Notes under the pieces: generated by a model
Database searches by the model: none
Seen by the model: the letters and a program-made list of their open reading frames with translations, nothing else
What the model was told of the DNA's origin: nothing
Translations under genes and position numbers: made by a program
Assembly: GCA_019117065.1 (NCBI GenBank)
Contig: DXAK01000045.1
Location: 98,822-162,821 of the forward strand
Origin: Candidatus Mediterraneibacter pullicola
Lineage (GTDB): Bacteria > Bacillota > Clostridia > Lachnospirales > Lachnospiraceae
Direction: 5' to 3'
Length of the DNA: 64,000 nt
Shown here: positions 1-12,204 of the stretch, in pieces
Position numbering within the stretch: the stretch's first letter is position 1
Layout of the letters: each line of letters starts with the position of its first letter

Positions 1-1251
1 AAGGGGGACGCAGACGCTCCTCTTCGGGCACTCATCTTTGATTCCAAATATGATTCATACAAGGGAGTAATTGTATTCTGCCGTATAAAAGAGGGAAGTG
101 TGCGCAAAGGTACACCGATCCTTATGATGGCGACAGGAGCAAAGGCAGAAGTCGTGGAGGTCGGAACATTTGGTGCGGGACAGTTCATTCCCTGTGAGGA
201 GCTAGAGGCCGGCATGGTAGGCTATATTACAGCGAGCCTGAAAAATGTCAAAGAGACCCGTGTGGGTGACACGATCACAGATGCTTCAAGACCATGCGAG
301 AAGCCGCTGCCGGGTTATAAGAAGGTAAATCCCATGGTATACTGCGGGCTTTATCCCGCCGATGGAGCGAAGTACCCGGATCTTAGGGACGCTCTAGAGA
401 AGCTGCAGCTTAATGACGCGGCGCTCCAGTTTGAGGCGGAGACATCTGTTGCCCTCGGGTTTGGATTCCGATGCGGTTTCTTAGGGCTTCTCCATCTGGA
501 GATCATACAGGAACGTCTGGAGCGGGAGTATAATCTGGATCTTGTGACGACGGCGCCCAGCGTTATCTATAAAATACACAAGACAAACGGGGAAGCGGTT
601 GATCTGACGAACCCGACCAACATGCCGGACCCGGCGGAGATCGATTATATGGAAGAGCCAATGGTAAAAGCGGAGATTATGGTGACCTCAGAGTATATCG
701 GGGCGATCATGGATCTGTGTCAGGAGAGAAGGGGAATCTATCAGGGCATGGAGTATATCGAGGAAAAGCGTGCGGTGCTTAATTATCATCTGCCTCTTAA
801 CGAGATCATCTATGATTTCTTTGACGCGCTGAAATCCAGATCAAGGGGGTACGCATCCTTTGACTATGAGATGATGGGATATCAGAGGTCAGAACTTGTG
901 AAGCTGGATATCCTTATCAACCGGGAAGAGGTGGACGCCTTATCCTTCATTGTATTTGCAGGAAGTGCATATGAGAGGGGAAGAAGGATGTGTGAGAAAC
1001 TAAAGCAGGAGATCCCCAGACAGCTCTTTGAGATTCCGATTCAGGCGGCGATCGGCAGCAAGATCATCGCCCGTGAGACTGTGAAGGCGATGCGCAAGGA
1101 TGTGTTGGCGAAATGCTACGGCGGTGATATCTCGCGTAAGAAGAAGCTTCTGGAGAAACAGAAGGAAGGCAAGAAGCGTATGCGTCAGGTGGGAAATGTG
1201 GAGATCCCGCAGAAAGCGTTCATGAGCGTATTGAAACTGGACGACGACTGA
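1..1251 (+). CDS. lepA: Elongation factor 4 (LepA), C-terminal part, truncated by window start
   Basis: Open in frame from base 1; C-terminus [43 protein letters not shown] is the LepA C-terminal signature. Confidence 0.97.
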   Translation, partial: KGDADAPLRALIFDSKYDSYKGVIVFCRIKEGSVRKGTPILMMATGAKAEVVEVGTFGAGQFIPCEELEAGMVGYITASLKNVKETRVGDTITDASRPCEKPLPGYKKVNPMVYCGLYPADGAKYPDLRDALEKLQLNDAALQFEAETSVALGFGFRCGFLGLLHLEIIQERLEREYNLDLVTTAPSVIYKIHKTNGEAVDLTNPTNMPDPAEIDYMEEPMVKAEIMVTSEYIGAIMDLCQERRGIYQGMEYIEEKRAVLNYHLPLNEIIYDFFDALKSRSRGYASFDYEMMGYQRSELVKLDILINREEVDALSFIVFAGSAYERGRRMCEKLKQEIPRQLFEIPIQAAIGSKIIARETVKAMRKDVLAKCYGGDISRKKKLLEKQKEGKKRMRQVGNVEIPQKAFMSVLKLDDD

Positions 1252-1310
1252 TGGCGTACCGTTGCAGAATAGCGTATAGCGGTGTGTATATAAGAAAAAG
1301 AGATTTATAT

Positions 1311-2603
1311 ATGAATAAAAAAGAACTGGAACTATATGTGCATATTCCATTCTGTGTGAGGAAATGTGCCTACTGTGATTTCCTGTCGTTCCCCTCGGGG
1401 GAGCATGAGAGAGCGTCCTATGTGGATGCTCTCCTTGAGGAGATCAAAGAACAGAAAGACAATTTTAAAGATTATTTTGTGACAACAGTATTTTTAGGCG
1501 GCGGCACTCCCTCGTTATTGCGGGAGGATGACACCGCCCGTATTTTTGATGCTCTGTGGGAGAACTTTGATATTAGCAGAAGTGCAGAGATCACGCTGGA
1601 AGTGAATCCGGGAACCGTGACCGGGAAGAAAGCGGCTGTGTGGAAGGCATGCGGCATGAACCGCCTGAGCATAGGGCTTCAGTCCGTAAATGACGGGGAG
1701 CTTAAGATGCTGGGGCGCATCCATACTTTTAAGGAATTTCTAGATACATGGAGGATTGTAAGGGAGAAGGGGTTTGACAATATCAATATCGACTTGATCT
1801 CAGCCATTCCCGGCCAGACGGTGCAAAGCTGGGAGAAGACCCTGCGCACGATAGCTGAGCTGGGGGCGGAGCACATTTCGGCGTACAGTCTGATTATCGA
1901 GGAGGGAACGTCCTTTTACAGGCTGTATGGGGAAGTTCATAATTCGGATGGGGAAACCCCTGCTTCATGTGCGGAAAAGAACGGGGGAGCGTCAGGCATC
2001 CCGCCTCTTCCCGGGGAGGATGCCGAGCGAGAAATATACAAAAGTACCGGGCGCATCCTAAAGGAATACGGTTATCACAGGTACGAGATTTCCAACTATG
2101 CGAAAGAGGGATATGAGTGCCGTCATAATCTCGGCTACTGGGAGAGGAAGGAGTACCTCGGGCTTGGACTCGGGGCGTCGTCCCTGATCAGTGAACACCG
2201 CTTTCACAATACGGAGAACATGGAGCGGTATCTGCAAATATTCGGAAAACATTCCGTTCTGGCAGGAAGCGGCAGCAGGGCTACAAGCCCTCGTACATTT
2301 CCGGCGGGCGGGAATGGTACAAATCCGCAGATGCTCCCGACGGGGGCTGCCGCGGAAGATGTAGAAGCGCTTTCCGTGTCGGAACAGATGGAAGAATCCA
2401 TTTTTCTCGGCCTGCGCAAGACGGAAGGTATCTCCTGCCGTGAGTTCAGGGAAAAGTTCGGACAGACTTTGGATGAAGTATACGGGGAACAGATTCGACG
2501 TTTTGAGAAGCTCGGGCTGATGGAGAGGGAAAAGGACCGGCTTAGACTAACAGAGCGCGGGATCGATGTGAGTAATTCTATATTTGTGGAATTTATGCTG
2601 TAA
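1311..2603 (+). CDS. hemW: Radical SAM heme chaperone HemW (oxygen-independent coproporphyrinogen III oxidase-like)
   Basis: CVRKCAYCDF radical-SAM motif and HNLGYW (HemW HNxxYW). Start at ATG 1311 (MNKKELELYVHIPFC) is more plausible than the ORF-track start 1251. Contains two extra low-complexity insertions. Confidence 0.93.
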   Translation: MNKKELELYVHIPFCVRKCAYCDFLSFPSGEHERASYVDALLEEIKEQKDNFKDYFVTTVFLGGGTPSLLREDDTARIFDALWENFDISRSAEITLEVNPGTVTGKKAAVWKACGMNRLSIGLQSVNDGELKMLGRIHTFKEFLDTWRIVREKGFDNINIDLISAIPGQTVQSWEKTLRTIAELGAEHISAYSLIIEEGTSFYRLYGEVHNSDGETPASCAEKNGGASGIPPLPGEDAEREIYKSTGRILKEYGYHRYEISNYAKEGYECRHNLGYWERKEYLGLGLGASSLISEHRFHNTENMERYLQIFGKHSVLAGSGSRATSPRTFPAGGNGTNPQMLPTGAAAEDVEALSVSEQMEESIFLGLRKTEGISCREFREKFGQTLDEVYGEQIRRFEKLGLMEREKDRLRLTERGIDVSNSIFVEFML

Positions 2604-2698
2604 AATACGTCTTTAGAACATAGATAAGGTACGTTCCCGGAACTGTATCATATCGCAAAACCGTTCCGCTCTACTTCAAAGATTTGGGCGGATATAAC

Positions 2699-2743
2699 AA
2701 GATAGGCTGATGTGCGACCAAAGGGTCTACATCAGCCTATCTT
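2699..2743. terminator. Bidirectional intrinsic terminator between convergent hemW and nitrilase gene
   Basis: Perfect 15-bp inverted repeat AAGATAGGCTGATGT / ACATCAGCCTATCTT with 15-nt loop. Confidence 0.75.
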
Positions 2744-2845
2744 TAACATCCGGCTCAAATGCTTTTCAGAACGCTCTCACTTAAAGTTTTGCTTTATGAC
2801 ACAGCCTTGGGAACTTCTTTATCCATGCCGGGGAACAAGAATCAA

Positions 2846-3727
2846 TTATTCCCGATAATCACTTCTGATAAATGGCTCGTCGATTTTCGATTCGGTCAAG
2901 AGTTTATATTTTTTAGGATGCCGGTAGGCATTGCCGAATGTTTCATGTTCACGATACTCACGCAGCTGGTCTAAATCAAGCTTGGCAATATAGATTCCTT
3001 CTTCTTCACCTGCCTGAAGAATACAGGTATCTCTTGAACCGCTTTCATCCGGCAAATAAGCAACGCCATCAAATACACTTGAGTTACCGTTGCAGTCCGG
3101 CACGGTTTCAGGGTAATTGCAGGTGGCGACAGCCAGCATATTTTCAAACGCTCTGGCGCGAAGCTGAGAAAGACGGTTTATTTCCATCGGGCAGGCATTT
3201 GGAACAAGAATAAGTTCCGCGCCTTTTAACATGAGGATTCTTGCGCTTTCGGGAAATTCTCTGTCATAACAGATCATTGCGCCTGTTTTTATTTTGCCGC
3301 AGGGTGTATCAAGTGTTGTAACATAAAAGTTTTCGCCCGGTGTCAGATTTCGTTCTACATCAAAATCACACGTATGTACTTTTGCATAAACAAATTTCAA
3401 TTCTCCGTATCTGTCAAAAAGGGCAAGTGAATTACGGGGGGAATCTTCATATTTTTCAAGGAAGGTAATTCCGATAGCCATATCAAGCTGCTTTGCAAGT
3501 CTGCCAAAAGAACTGATAAAATCGCTGTCGATAGAAATAGCGTCTTTTTTCCATTCATCAACAGGTCTGTTATAAATGTTATATCCGTTGCTCCACATTT
3601 CAGGAAACAGTGCGATGTCGGCACCGTTTTCTTTTGCCTTTTTACAGTACATGATTCCTTTTTCAAGATTTTCTTTTAGATTTTTGTAAGGTGCAATTTG
3701 CAATAATGCAATGTTTAACACGCTCAT
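2846..3727 (-). CDS. Carbon-nitrogen hydrolase (nitrilase superfamily)
   Basis: Glu (FPEMW), Lys (AKVHTCDF) and Cys (MICYDREFPE) triad contexts of the nitrilase superfamily. Confidence 0.88.
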   Translation of the reverse strand: MSVLNIALLQIAPYKNLKENLEKGIMYCKKAKENGADIALFPEMWSNGYNIYNRPVDEWKKDAISIDSDFISSFGRLAKQLDMAIGITFLEKYEDSPRNSLALFDRYGELKFVYAKVHTCDFDVERNLTPGENFYVTTLDTPCGKIKTGAMICYDREFPESARILMLKGAELILVPNACPMEINRLSQLRARAFENMLAVATCNYPETVPDCNGNSSVFDGVAYLPDESGSRDTCILQAGEEEGIYIAKLDLDQLREYREHETFGNAYRHPKKYKLLTESKIDEPFIRSDYRE

Positions 3728-3755
3728 TGTTTCAATTCCCCTTTCAGATTAGAAA

Positions 3756-4316
3756 TCAAACGGTATCTTTTATATTTTTTCTGCATTTCCGGTACTGATA
3801 CCCGAGAGAGCACAAAACTGTCGCATAGATAATGCACGCCACTGACAGTACAAATACAAATATTTCTGAATAAGGCGATGCGGAAAAGATATTGAACAGG
3901 AGGCTCGGGAGAAGTCCGGCTAAGAAGAGCAGGGTAAGGGGCAGTATCCGCCATCTGTATACCCGCTCGATCATATCAAGACGCGATTCGTCGTCACAGA
4001 AGATTTCTTCCTGACCATGCATCTTGGAAACCGGTTTGCGAAAATAGCTGTATCCCGCAAAATCCTGAAGGTATTCCCATCCGCAGTCGCGGAACATCTC
4101 AACATATTCGTCTTTGTGCGCCAGACCGTCAGGATTGTAATCAAGCTGGTAGATTACGTCTTCCGGCTCGCATTTTTTAAAATGGTATACACCGGCGGAT
4201 GTGACCCCGGTAAATCTCCAGCCCGTCAGGTGCTGCATGCGCAGATATGCCTCCTCCTTTTTCCACGCCGCGATGCTGAAAAAGCGGAGTTCTTTTTTCT
4301 CTTCCTTCATCTTCAT
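3756..4316 (-). CDS. DUF2812 domain-containing membrane protein
   Basis: N-terminal FFSIAAWKKEEAYLRMQHLTGWRFTGV...Y.F and two TM segments; gene order with a PadR regulator is typical for DUF2812. Confidence 0.75.
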   Translation of the reverse strand: MKMKEEKKELRFFSIAAWKKEEAYLRMQHLTGWRFTGVTSAGVYHFKKCEPEDVIYQLDYNPDGLAHKDEYVEMFRDCGWEYLQDFAGYSYFRKPVSKMHGQEEIFCDDESRLDMIERVYRWRILPLTLLFLAGLLPSLLFNIFSASPYSEIFVFVLSVACIIYATVLCSLGYQYRKCRKNIKDTV

Positions 4317-4627
4317 CTGACCTCCTTCATATTGCGGTAAAGACGTTCGATTCTCTTCATCTCGAGATCGAGGACCTGCCTGCCGAGTTCGGTGATGTGA
4401 TAGATCTTCCGTTTTTCTTCCTCGCGGACAAAACGGATCAGACCGTCCTTTTCCATCTTGGAGAGACTGCCGTACATCGTACCCGGGCTTAACAGGATCT
4501 CGCCGTCCGTCAGTTCCTCCACCTTTCGGACGATGCCGTATCCGTGCGAGTCTTCCCGCAGGCAGAGCAGGATATAGAATCCCGTTTCCGTCATCGGGAC
4601 ATAGACCTTTTTAATATGAGCATTCAT
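4313..4627 (-). CDS. PadR family transcriptional regulator
   Basis: TETGFYILLCLREDSHGYGIVRKVEELTDGEILLSPGTMYGSLSKMEKDGLI is a PadR winged-helix signature; overlaps the DUF2812 gene by 4 nt. Confidence 0.93.
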   Translation of the reverse strand: MNAHIKKVYVPMTETGFYILLCLREDSHGYGIVRKVEELTDGEILLSPGTMYGSLSKMEKDGLIRFVREEEKRKIYHITELGRQVLDLEMKRIERLYRNMKEVR

Positions 4628-4697
4628 AAAACCACTCCTGTGTCAAATCGGTTTCTCGCATTTAGTGCGATGTATCGTACTGCGATACTGTGATTTT

Positions 4698-4726
4698 AAT
4701 ATAGCACTGCGATATATATGTGTCAA
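4698..4726 (-). promoter_or_regulatory. Sigma-A-like promoter of the PadR-DUF2812 operon
   Basis: On minus strand TTGACA - 17 nt - TATATT. Confidence 0.65.
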
Positions 4727-4757
4727 CATTCGATTTCTAAAAAATGTAGAAACACTG

Positions 4758-4786
4758 TTGACAAATAGAAATCCGGGTGCTATCTT
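4758..4786 (+). promoter_or_regulatory. Sigma-A-like promoter of the hrcA operon
   Basis: TTGACA (4758-4763) - 17 nt - TATCTT (4781-4786), immediately upstream of CIRCE. Confidence 0.7.
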
Positions 4787-4801
4787 AATATACGAAAGGT
4801 G

Positions 4802-4828
4802 TTAGCACTCAAAACGAGGGAGTGCTAA
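4802..4828 (+). promoter_or_regulatory. CIRCE element (HrcA operator)
   Basis: Perfect TTAGCACTC-N9-GAGTGCTAA. Confidence 0.98.
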
Positions 4829-4850
4829 TAGCGAGAAAGGAGGCAGAACT

Positions 4851-5900
4851 GTGGCGGTCGATACATCGTTGAGCGAAAGAAAACTTATCATATTAAAAGC
4901 GATCATACAGAACTACCTTGAGACCGGGGAGCCGGTCGGCTCGCGGACGCTTTCAAAATATACGGAGCTGAACTTAAGCTCCGCGACGATCCGCAACGAG
5001 ATGGCGGATCTGGAGGATCTCGGATATATTTTCCAGCCCCATACGTCAGCGGGCAGGATTCCTTCAGACAAAGGATACCGTCTCTATGTGGATATGCTGA
5101 TGGAAGAGAAAGAGCAGGAGATCACACAGCGCGAGGATGCTATGCTGGAGAAGGCTGACAAAGTGGAAAAAGTTCTTCAGCAGGCGGCGAAGGTGCTCGC
5201 CTCTAACACGAATTACGCGACCATGGTCTCATCGCCGGTCAACAGCCGTAACACTCTGAAGTTCATCCAGCTTTCACAGGTGGATGCGGAGCAGATCGTG
5301 GCGGTGATCGTGCTTGGTGGAAACGTGATTAAGAATAAGATTATCGAGGTCGGTGAAACACTAAGCAATGAAAATCTCTTAAAGCTGAATATGTTGCTCA
5401 ACACGACACTGAACGGGATGCCTATTGACCAAATCACACTGGGGCTCATCGCCAGGCTGAAAGAGCAGGCAGGTATTCACAGCGAGGTCGTCGGAAATGT
5501 ACTGGACGCCGTGGCAGAGATTATTCATGTGGAAGATGATATGAAGATCTATACCAGTGGCACGACGAACATCTTCAAGTATCCGGAACTCAGCGACAAG
5601 CAGAGCGCGCAGGAAATTATCAGTGCGTTTGAAGAAAAGCAGCAGCTTGCCGATTTGGTGACAGAGACTCTGGCCAGCGAGAACAATCACGGGATTCAAG
5701 TGTACATCGGGGACGAGGCCCCGGTTAAGACGATGAAGGATTGCAGCGTGGTGACTGCGACTTATGAACTGGGCGCGGGTATGAAGGGAACCATCGGCAT
5801 CATCGGTCCGAAACGGATGGATTATGAACATGTTATGAAGACGCTGAAGACTTTGCAAGGTGAGTTGGATGCGATATACAATAAAAACCCGAAAGAATAG
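4851..5900 (+). CDS. hrcA: Heat-inducible transcription repressor HrcA
   Basis: GTG start; LSSATIRNEMADLEDLGYIFQPHTSAGRIPSDKGYR motif; first gene of hrcA-grpE-dnaK-dnaJ. Confidence 0.97.
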   Translation: MAVDTSLSERKLIILKAIIQNYLETGEPVGSRTLSKYTELNLSSATIRNEMADLEDLGYIFQPHTSAGRIPSDKGYRLYVDMLMEEKEQEITQREDAMLEKADKVEKVLQQAAKVLASNTNYATMVSSPVNSRNTLKFIQLSQVDAEQIVAVIVLGGNVIKNKIIEVGETLSNENLLKLNMLLNTTLNGMPIDQITLGLIARLKEQAGIHSEVVGNVLDAVAEIIHVEDDMKIYTSGTTNIFKYPELSDKQSAQEIISAFEEKQQLADLVTETLASENNHGIQVYIGDEAPVKTMKDCSVVTATYELGAGMKGTIGIIGPKRMDYEHVMKTLKTLQGELDAIYNKNPKE

Positions 5901-5915
5901 GAAGGTGGAAAGCTG

Positions 5916-6650
5916 GTGAGTGAAAAGATGAGCAAGGAAGATATGGTGAAGGAAGCAGTTGAGGAAGCAAAGGCAAAGGCGGCCGAGGAGGCTGTGCAGT
6001 CCGAAGAATCCGCGGATGAGTCAGAAGCGGGTGCAGCTGCGCAAGACGCTCAGGAAAAGGAAAAAGATGCAGACGCGGCCGGAGATGATGTGGACGGCGG
6101 CGACAGCGCGGAAGAAGACAGTGATGACTCTGACGATATGACAGAAGGCTCTGGGGAAGAGGATGCTTCTAAGAATGAGAAAAGGAAACTCTTCGGCAAG
6201 AAGAACAAGAAAGATAAGAAAGACGAGAAGATTGAAGAACTGACAGACCGTCTGACCCGTCAGATGGCAGAGTTTGATAATTTCCGTAAACGTACGGAAA
6301 AGGAAAAATCCCAGATGTACGAGATTGGCGCGAAGGATATCATAGAGAAGATCCTTCCGATTGTAGATAATTTCGAGCGAGGGCTCGGATCCATGAATGA
6401 AGAAGAAAAAGCGACTCCTTTTGCGGAGGGGATGGAGAAGATCTACAAGCAGCTTATGACTACGCTGGAAAGCTTAGGAGTGAAGCCCATCGATGCGGTG
6501 GGTCAGGAGTTCAATCCAGACTTCCACAACGCGGTGATGCACGTGGAGGATGAGGAACTGGACGAGAATATTATCGCTGAGGAGTTCCAGAAAGGCTACA
6601 TGTATCGTGACAGCGTCGTGAGACACAGCATGGTAAAAGTAGCAAATTAA
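5916..6650 (+). CDS. grpE: Nucleotide exchange factor GrpE with long acidic N-terminus
   Basis: DNFRKRTEKEK...ILPIVDNFERGL...FNPDFHNAVMHVED...GYMYRDSVVRHSMVKVAN. Confidence 0.97.
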   Translation: MSEKMSKEDMVKEAVEEAKAKAAEEAVQSEESADESEAGAAAQDAQEKEKDADAAGDDVDGGDSAEEDSDDSDDMTEGSGEEDASKNEKRKLFGKKNKKDKKDEKIEELTDRLTRQMAEFDNFRKRTEKEKSQMYEIGAKDIIEKILPIVDNFERGLGSMNEEEKATPFAEGMEKIYKQLMTTLESLGVKPIDAVGQEFNPDFHNAVMHVEDEELDENIIAEEFQKGYMYRDSVVRHSMVKVAN

Positions 6651-6685
6651 GACGGTTTTAACAATATTTAGTATAAAACAAATAA

Positions 6686-8581
<1,896 letters not shown>

Positions 8582-8608
8582 GTATCGTTTAAGTGATGTG
8601 AAACTTTC

Positions 8609-8692
8609 GGAGAAACGGGGATACCCCGGAACTATTTCTCCAGATAAAAAAGAGGATTCTACGGGGTTGCAAAACAGCTTCGTAGAATTTTC
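8609..8692 (+). terminator. Two consecutive hairpins in the dnaK-dnaJ intergenic region (possible intra-operon attenuator/terminator)
   Basis: GGAGAAA-CGGGG/CCCCG-TTTCTCC (8609-8641) and ATTCTACG/CGTAGAAT followed by TTTCTT (8656-8692). Confidence 0.55.
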
Positions 8693-8736
8693 TTGAGATT
8701 ATATAAAAAGCGTATGTACGCAGTAGGAGACACTTT

Positions 8737-9921
8737 ATGGCAGAGGTAAAGAGAGATTATTACGAAGTGCTCGGCGTAGGCAAGGATGCCGACGACGCAG
8801 CGATCAAAAAAGCATACCGTGTGCTCGCGAAGAGGTATCATCCGGATATGAATCCGGGGGATCAGGAGGCGGAGAAAAAATTCAAGGAAGCTTCCGAAGC
8901 GTATGCCGTTTTGAGCGATCCTGAAAAACGCCGACAGTACGACCAGTTCGGCCATGCGGCGTTTGAGGGCGGAGCAGGCGGTGCAGGCGGCTTCGGTGGA
9001 TTCGACTTCAGCGGCGCGGATTTCAGCGATATTTTCGGAGATATCTTTGGAGATTTGTTTGGAAGCTCGCGCAGAGGCGCTCGCGGCGGCAACGGGCCAA
9101 TGAAAGGTCCGAATATCAGGAAGAGCATCCGTATAACATTTGAGGAGGCTGTTTTCGGCTGTGAGAAGGAACTGGATCTGGTCTTAAAAGACCCCTGCGA
9201 AGATTGTCACGGAACAGGTGCGAAACCGGGTACTTCCCCGGAGACATGTCCGAAATGCGGCGGAAGAGGTCAGGTTGTCTATACTTCCCAATCCTTCTTC
9301 GGTACGGTTCAGAATGTGCAGACATGTCCAAATTGCGGCGGATCGGGGAAGGTCATTAAGGAGAAGTGCCCGAAATGTTCTGGAAGCGGCTATACGGCAA
9401 GCAGAAAGAAGATACAGGTGACGATTCCTGCGGGAATCGACAATGGGCAGAGTGTCCGCATCCGTGACAAAGGAGAGCCGGGCGTAAATGGCGGGCCTAG
9501 AGGCGATCTGCTCGTGGAAGTAAATGTTTCCAGACATCCGATATTCCAGAGGCAGGATGTGCACATTTTCTCCACAGTGCTGATCTCATTCGCGGTGGCC
9601 GCGCTTGGCGGCGATGTACGGATTCCGACGGTGGACGGAGATGTGATATACACCGTGAAGCCGGGAACAAAAACGGATACAAAAGTGCGTCTGAAAGGAA
9701 AGGGCGTTCCATCGCTTCGCAATTCGCAGGTCAGAGGTGACCATTATGTGACGCTTGTCATCCAGACGCCGGAAAGATTGAGCGCGGAAGCGAAGGAAGC
9801 GCTACGCAAGTTCGACGAGTTGACAGGAAATACCCTCCGGCAGACTGCAGGGGCAGAGAAACCGGAAAAGAAGAAAAAGAAAGGCTTCATGGATAAAGTA
9901 AAAGAGGCCTTTGAGGAATAA
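8737..9921 (+). CDS. dnaJ: Molecular chaperone DnaJ
   Basis: J domain with HPD, Gly/Phe-rich region, four CxxCxGxG-type zinc repeats. Confidence 0.98.
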   Translation: MAEVKRDYYEVLGVGKDADDAAIKKAYRVLAKRYHPDMNPGDQEAEKKFKEASEAYAVLSDPEKRRQYDQFGHAAFEGGAGGAGGFGGFDFSGADFSDIFGDIFGDLFGSSRRGARGGNGPMKGPNIRKSIRITFEEAVFGCEKELDLVLKDPCEDCHGTGAKPGTSPETCPKCGGRGQVVYTSQSFFGTVQNVQTCPNCGGSGKVIKEKCPKCSGSGYTASRKKIQVTIPAGIDNGQSVRIRDKGEPGVNGGPRGDLLVEVNVSRHPIFQRQDVHIFSTVLISFAVAALGGDVRIPTVDGDVIYTVKPGTKTDTKVRLKGKGVPSLRNSQVRGDHYVTLVIQTPERLSAEAKEALRKFDELTGNTLRQTAGAEKPEKKKKKGFMDKVKEAFEE

Positions 9922-9936
9922 GAAAGAAATTTACAT

Positions 9937-9995
9937 CAAAAGATCTCTGAAGAAATGGAGGCATATTTTGCCACGGTTTCTCCGGGGATCTTTTG
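9937..9995 (+). terminator. Candidate terminator hairpin after dnaJ
   Basis: CAAAAGATC ... GATCTTTTG outer arms with additional internal pairing (GAAA/TTTC). Confidence 0.5.
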
Positions 9996-10324
9996 TACAA
10001 TTATAAATGATTTTTGTCTATTCTGTCGGATTGTTTTTCCTTTTTCTGTATGTTATTCTCTGTTTACGGATACGGACGGAGTTCTTGTCGTCCGGCCATT
10101 CATGTCGTGATGTCTTCTCATTTTCGGAAGTTCCTTTCGGAACAGTTACCCGGTAATGAACAAAACCCTGCAGTTTTGAATTCATCAGCACCCTGATGCT
10201 TTATCTGCCGGTTGGAGTACAAAGGAGGGAAATATATGAAAATATTCTGAAAAAAATACGGTAGAATATGGTGTCCGTTTTATTGGACATGTGGAAATGT
10301 ATAATAAAAAAAGTAAGATTGTTG

Positions 10325-10378
10325 TTGACATTTGATAAGTGGTATAATACTATAATACCAGATGCGAACAATTGTTCG
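10325..10378 (+). promoter_or_regulatory. recA promoter with LexA (SOS) box
   Basis: TTGACA (10325-10330), TACTAT at 17-nt spacing; perfect CGAAC-AATT-GTTCG at 10365-10378, the Gram-positive LexA box. Confidence 0.88.
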
Positions 10379-10402
10379 ATACAAGAAAAGGAGAATTGGA
10401 TA

Positions 10403-11500
10403 ATGGCAGGAAATGATGAGAAGAAGAAAGCATTAGACGCGGCGATCGCGAAGCTTGAGAAAGATTTTGGAAAAGGTACGGTTATGAAGCTGGGAGAATC
10501 TGGTGCTCACGTAGCTGTTGAGACTGTACCTACGGGCTGTCTAAGCCTTGACCTTGCTCTCGGGCTGGGGGGAGTGCCGAAAGGGCGTGTTATTGAAATA
10601 TATGGGCCGGAATCAAGCGGTAAGACGACAGTGGCTCTGCACATGATAGCAGAGGTGCAGAAGAGAGGCGGTATCGCGGGCTTTATTGACGCAGAGCATG
10701 CGATGGACCCGGTATATGCGAAGAACATCGGCGTGGATATTGACGAGCTTTACATATCACAGCCGGACAGTGGAGATCAGGCTCTGGAGATCGCAGAGAC
10801 TATGGTTCGCTCCGGCGCCATTGATATCATCGTTATCGACTCTGTGGCAGCTCTTGTTCCCAAGCAAGAGATCGAAGGGGATATGGGAGACAGCCATGTG
10901 GGACTTCAGGCGAGACTGATGTCACAGGCGCTGCGTAAGCTCACCCCGGTGATTAGCAAGTCGAATTGTGTCGTTATCTTTATCAACCAGCTCCGTGAGA
11001 AAGTGGGCGTAATGTTCGGGAACCCGGAGACGACGACGGGCGGGCGCGCGCTTAAGTTCTATGCGTCAGTCCGCATGGATGTGAGAAGGATTGAGACATT
11101 GAAGCAGAGCGGCGAAATGGTTGGAAACCGCACGCGTATTAAGATTGTAAAGAATAAAATTGCGCCTCCGTTTAAAGAGGCGGAGTTCGATATTATGTTT
11201 GGGAAAGGAATTTCCAGAGAAGGGGATATTCTTGATCTTGCGTCGGGCATTGATCTGGTGAAGAAGAGCGGGGCATGGTATGCGTACGAAGGTGAGAAGA
11301 TCGGGCAGGGAAGGGAGAATGCGAAAGCATATCTTGAGAGCCACCCAGAAGTGATGGAAGAGCTGGATCGGAAAGTGCGCGCCCACTATCATCTGCTGGG
11401 CGTTGAGGCAGGTGATGAGGAGAAAGCGGCGATTCAGGAGCCGGTGGGGTCAAAGAGCAGTCAGGGCAGTGATCTTTCACTTAAAGGCGGGAAACAGTAA
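10403..11500 (+). CDS. recA: Recombinase RecA
   Basis: [32 protein letters not shown]...GPESSGKTT; true start 10403 rather than ORF-track 10268. Confidence 0.98.
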   Translation: MAGNDEKKKALDAAIAKLEKDFGKGTVMKLGESGAHVAVETVPTGCLSLDLALGLGGVPKGRVIEIYGPESSGKTTVALHMIAEVQKRGGIAGFIDAEHAMDPVYAKNIGVDIDELYISQPDSGDQALEIAETMVRSGAIDIIVIDSVAALVPKQEIEGDMGDSHVGLQARLMSQALRKLTPVISKSNCVVIFINQLREKVGVMFGNPETTTGGRALKFYASVRMDVRRIETLKQSGEMVGNRTRIKIVKNKIAPPFKEAEFDIMFGKGISREGDILDLASGIDLVKKSGAWYAYEGEKIGQGRENAKAYLESHPEVMEELDRKVRAHYHLLGVEAGDEEKAAIQEPVGSKSSQGSDLSLKGGKQ

Positions 11501-12123
11501 TGACCGTCACGAAAGTGGAACCACTGACAAAGATGAAATTTAAAGTGTATCTTGACGGACAGTTTGCCTTTGTACTCTACAAGGGCGAACTGTCCCGTTT
11601 TGGCATTAAAGAAGGCGTAAATCTCTCGGAAGAGATGGAAGAGAAGATTCGCATGGAAGTGATCTTAAAGCGGGCAAAGCTGCGGGCGCTGCATCTTCTT
11701 GAGGATATGGACCGTACAGAGGCCGCGCTCAGGGAAAAACTTAGGCAGGGGATGTATTCTGCGGACGCCGTGGACAAGGCGGTTGAGTATGTGAAGTCTT
11801 TCGGTTATCTGAATGATGCCCGGTATGCGGAGAATTTCGTCCGAAGCAGAAAAGGCGGTAAAAGCCGCAAAGAGATCCGCGCTCTGCTTATGGGTAAGGG
11901 GGTGGCGCCAGAACTGGCGGACGCTGCTTTTGAGATATGTTATGACAGGGGTGAGGATGACGGGGAAGAAGAGGCGGTCCGCAAGATTTTAAGGAAGAAA
12001 CGTTTTAATCCAGAGGATGCCGACGAGGTACAGACGCAGAAAATATACGGTTATCTTGCAAGGAAAGGTTTCCGCTACGACACTGTCCGTCAAGTGATAC
12101 AAAATTATAATGAGGATGCTTGA
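11500..12123 (+). CDS. recX: Regulatory protein RecX
   Basis: Starts in a TAATG overlap with recA; sequence and position fit RecX. Confidence 0.93.
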   Translation: MTVTKVEPLTKMKFKVYLDGQFAFVLYKGELSRFGIKEGVNLSEEMEEKIRMEVILKRAKLRALHLLEDMDRTEAALREKLRQGMYSADAVDKAVEYVKSFGYLNDARYAENFVRSRKGGKSRKEIRALLMGKGVAPELADAAFEICYDRGEDDGEEEAVRKILRKKRFNPEDADEVQTQKIYGYLARKGFRYDTVRQVIQNYNEDA

Positions 12124-12204
12124 CATTGTTGTGAAAACAGTATAAAATTTAACTGTTGTATTTAAGTATTATGTACAATGAAAATTAAATAAGGAGGTGC
12201 TCCT

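Noticed and set aside
10014-10196. 60-aa ORF upstream of recA
   Set aside because: No SD, composition not protein-like; the region is better explained as structured non-coding DNA/RNA.
10268-10402. ORF-track N-terminal extension of recA
   Set aside because: Extension runs through the promoter and SOS box; the canonical RecA start with RBS is at 10403.
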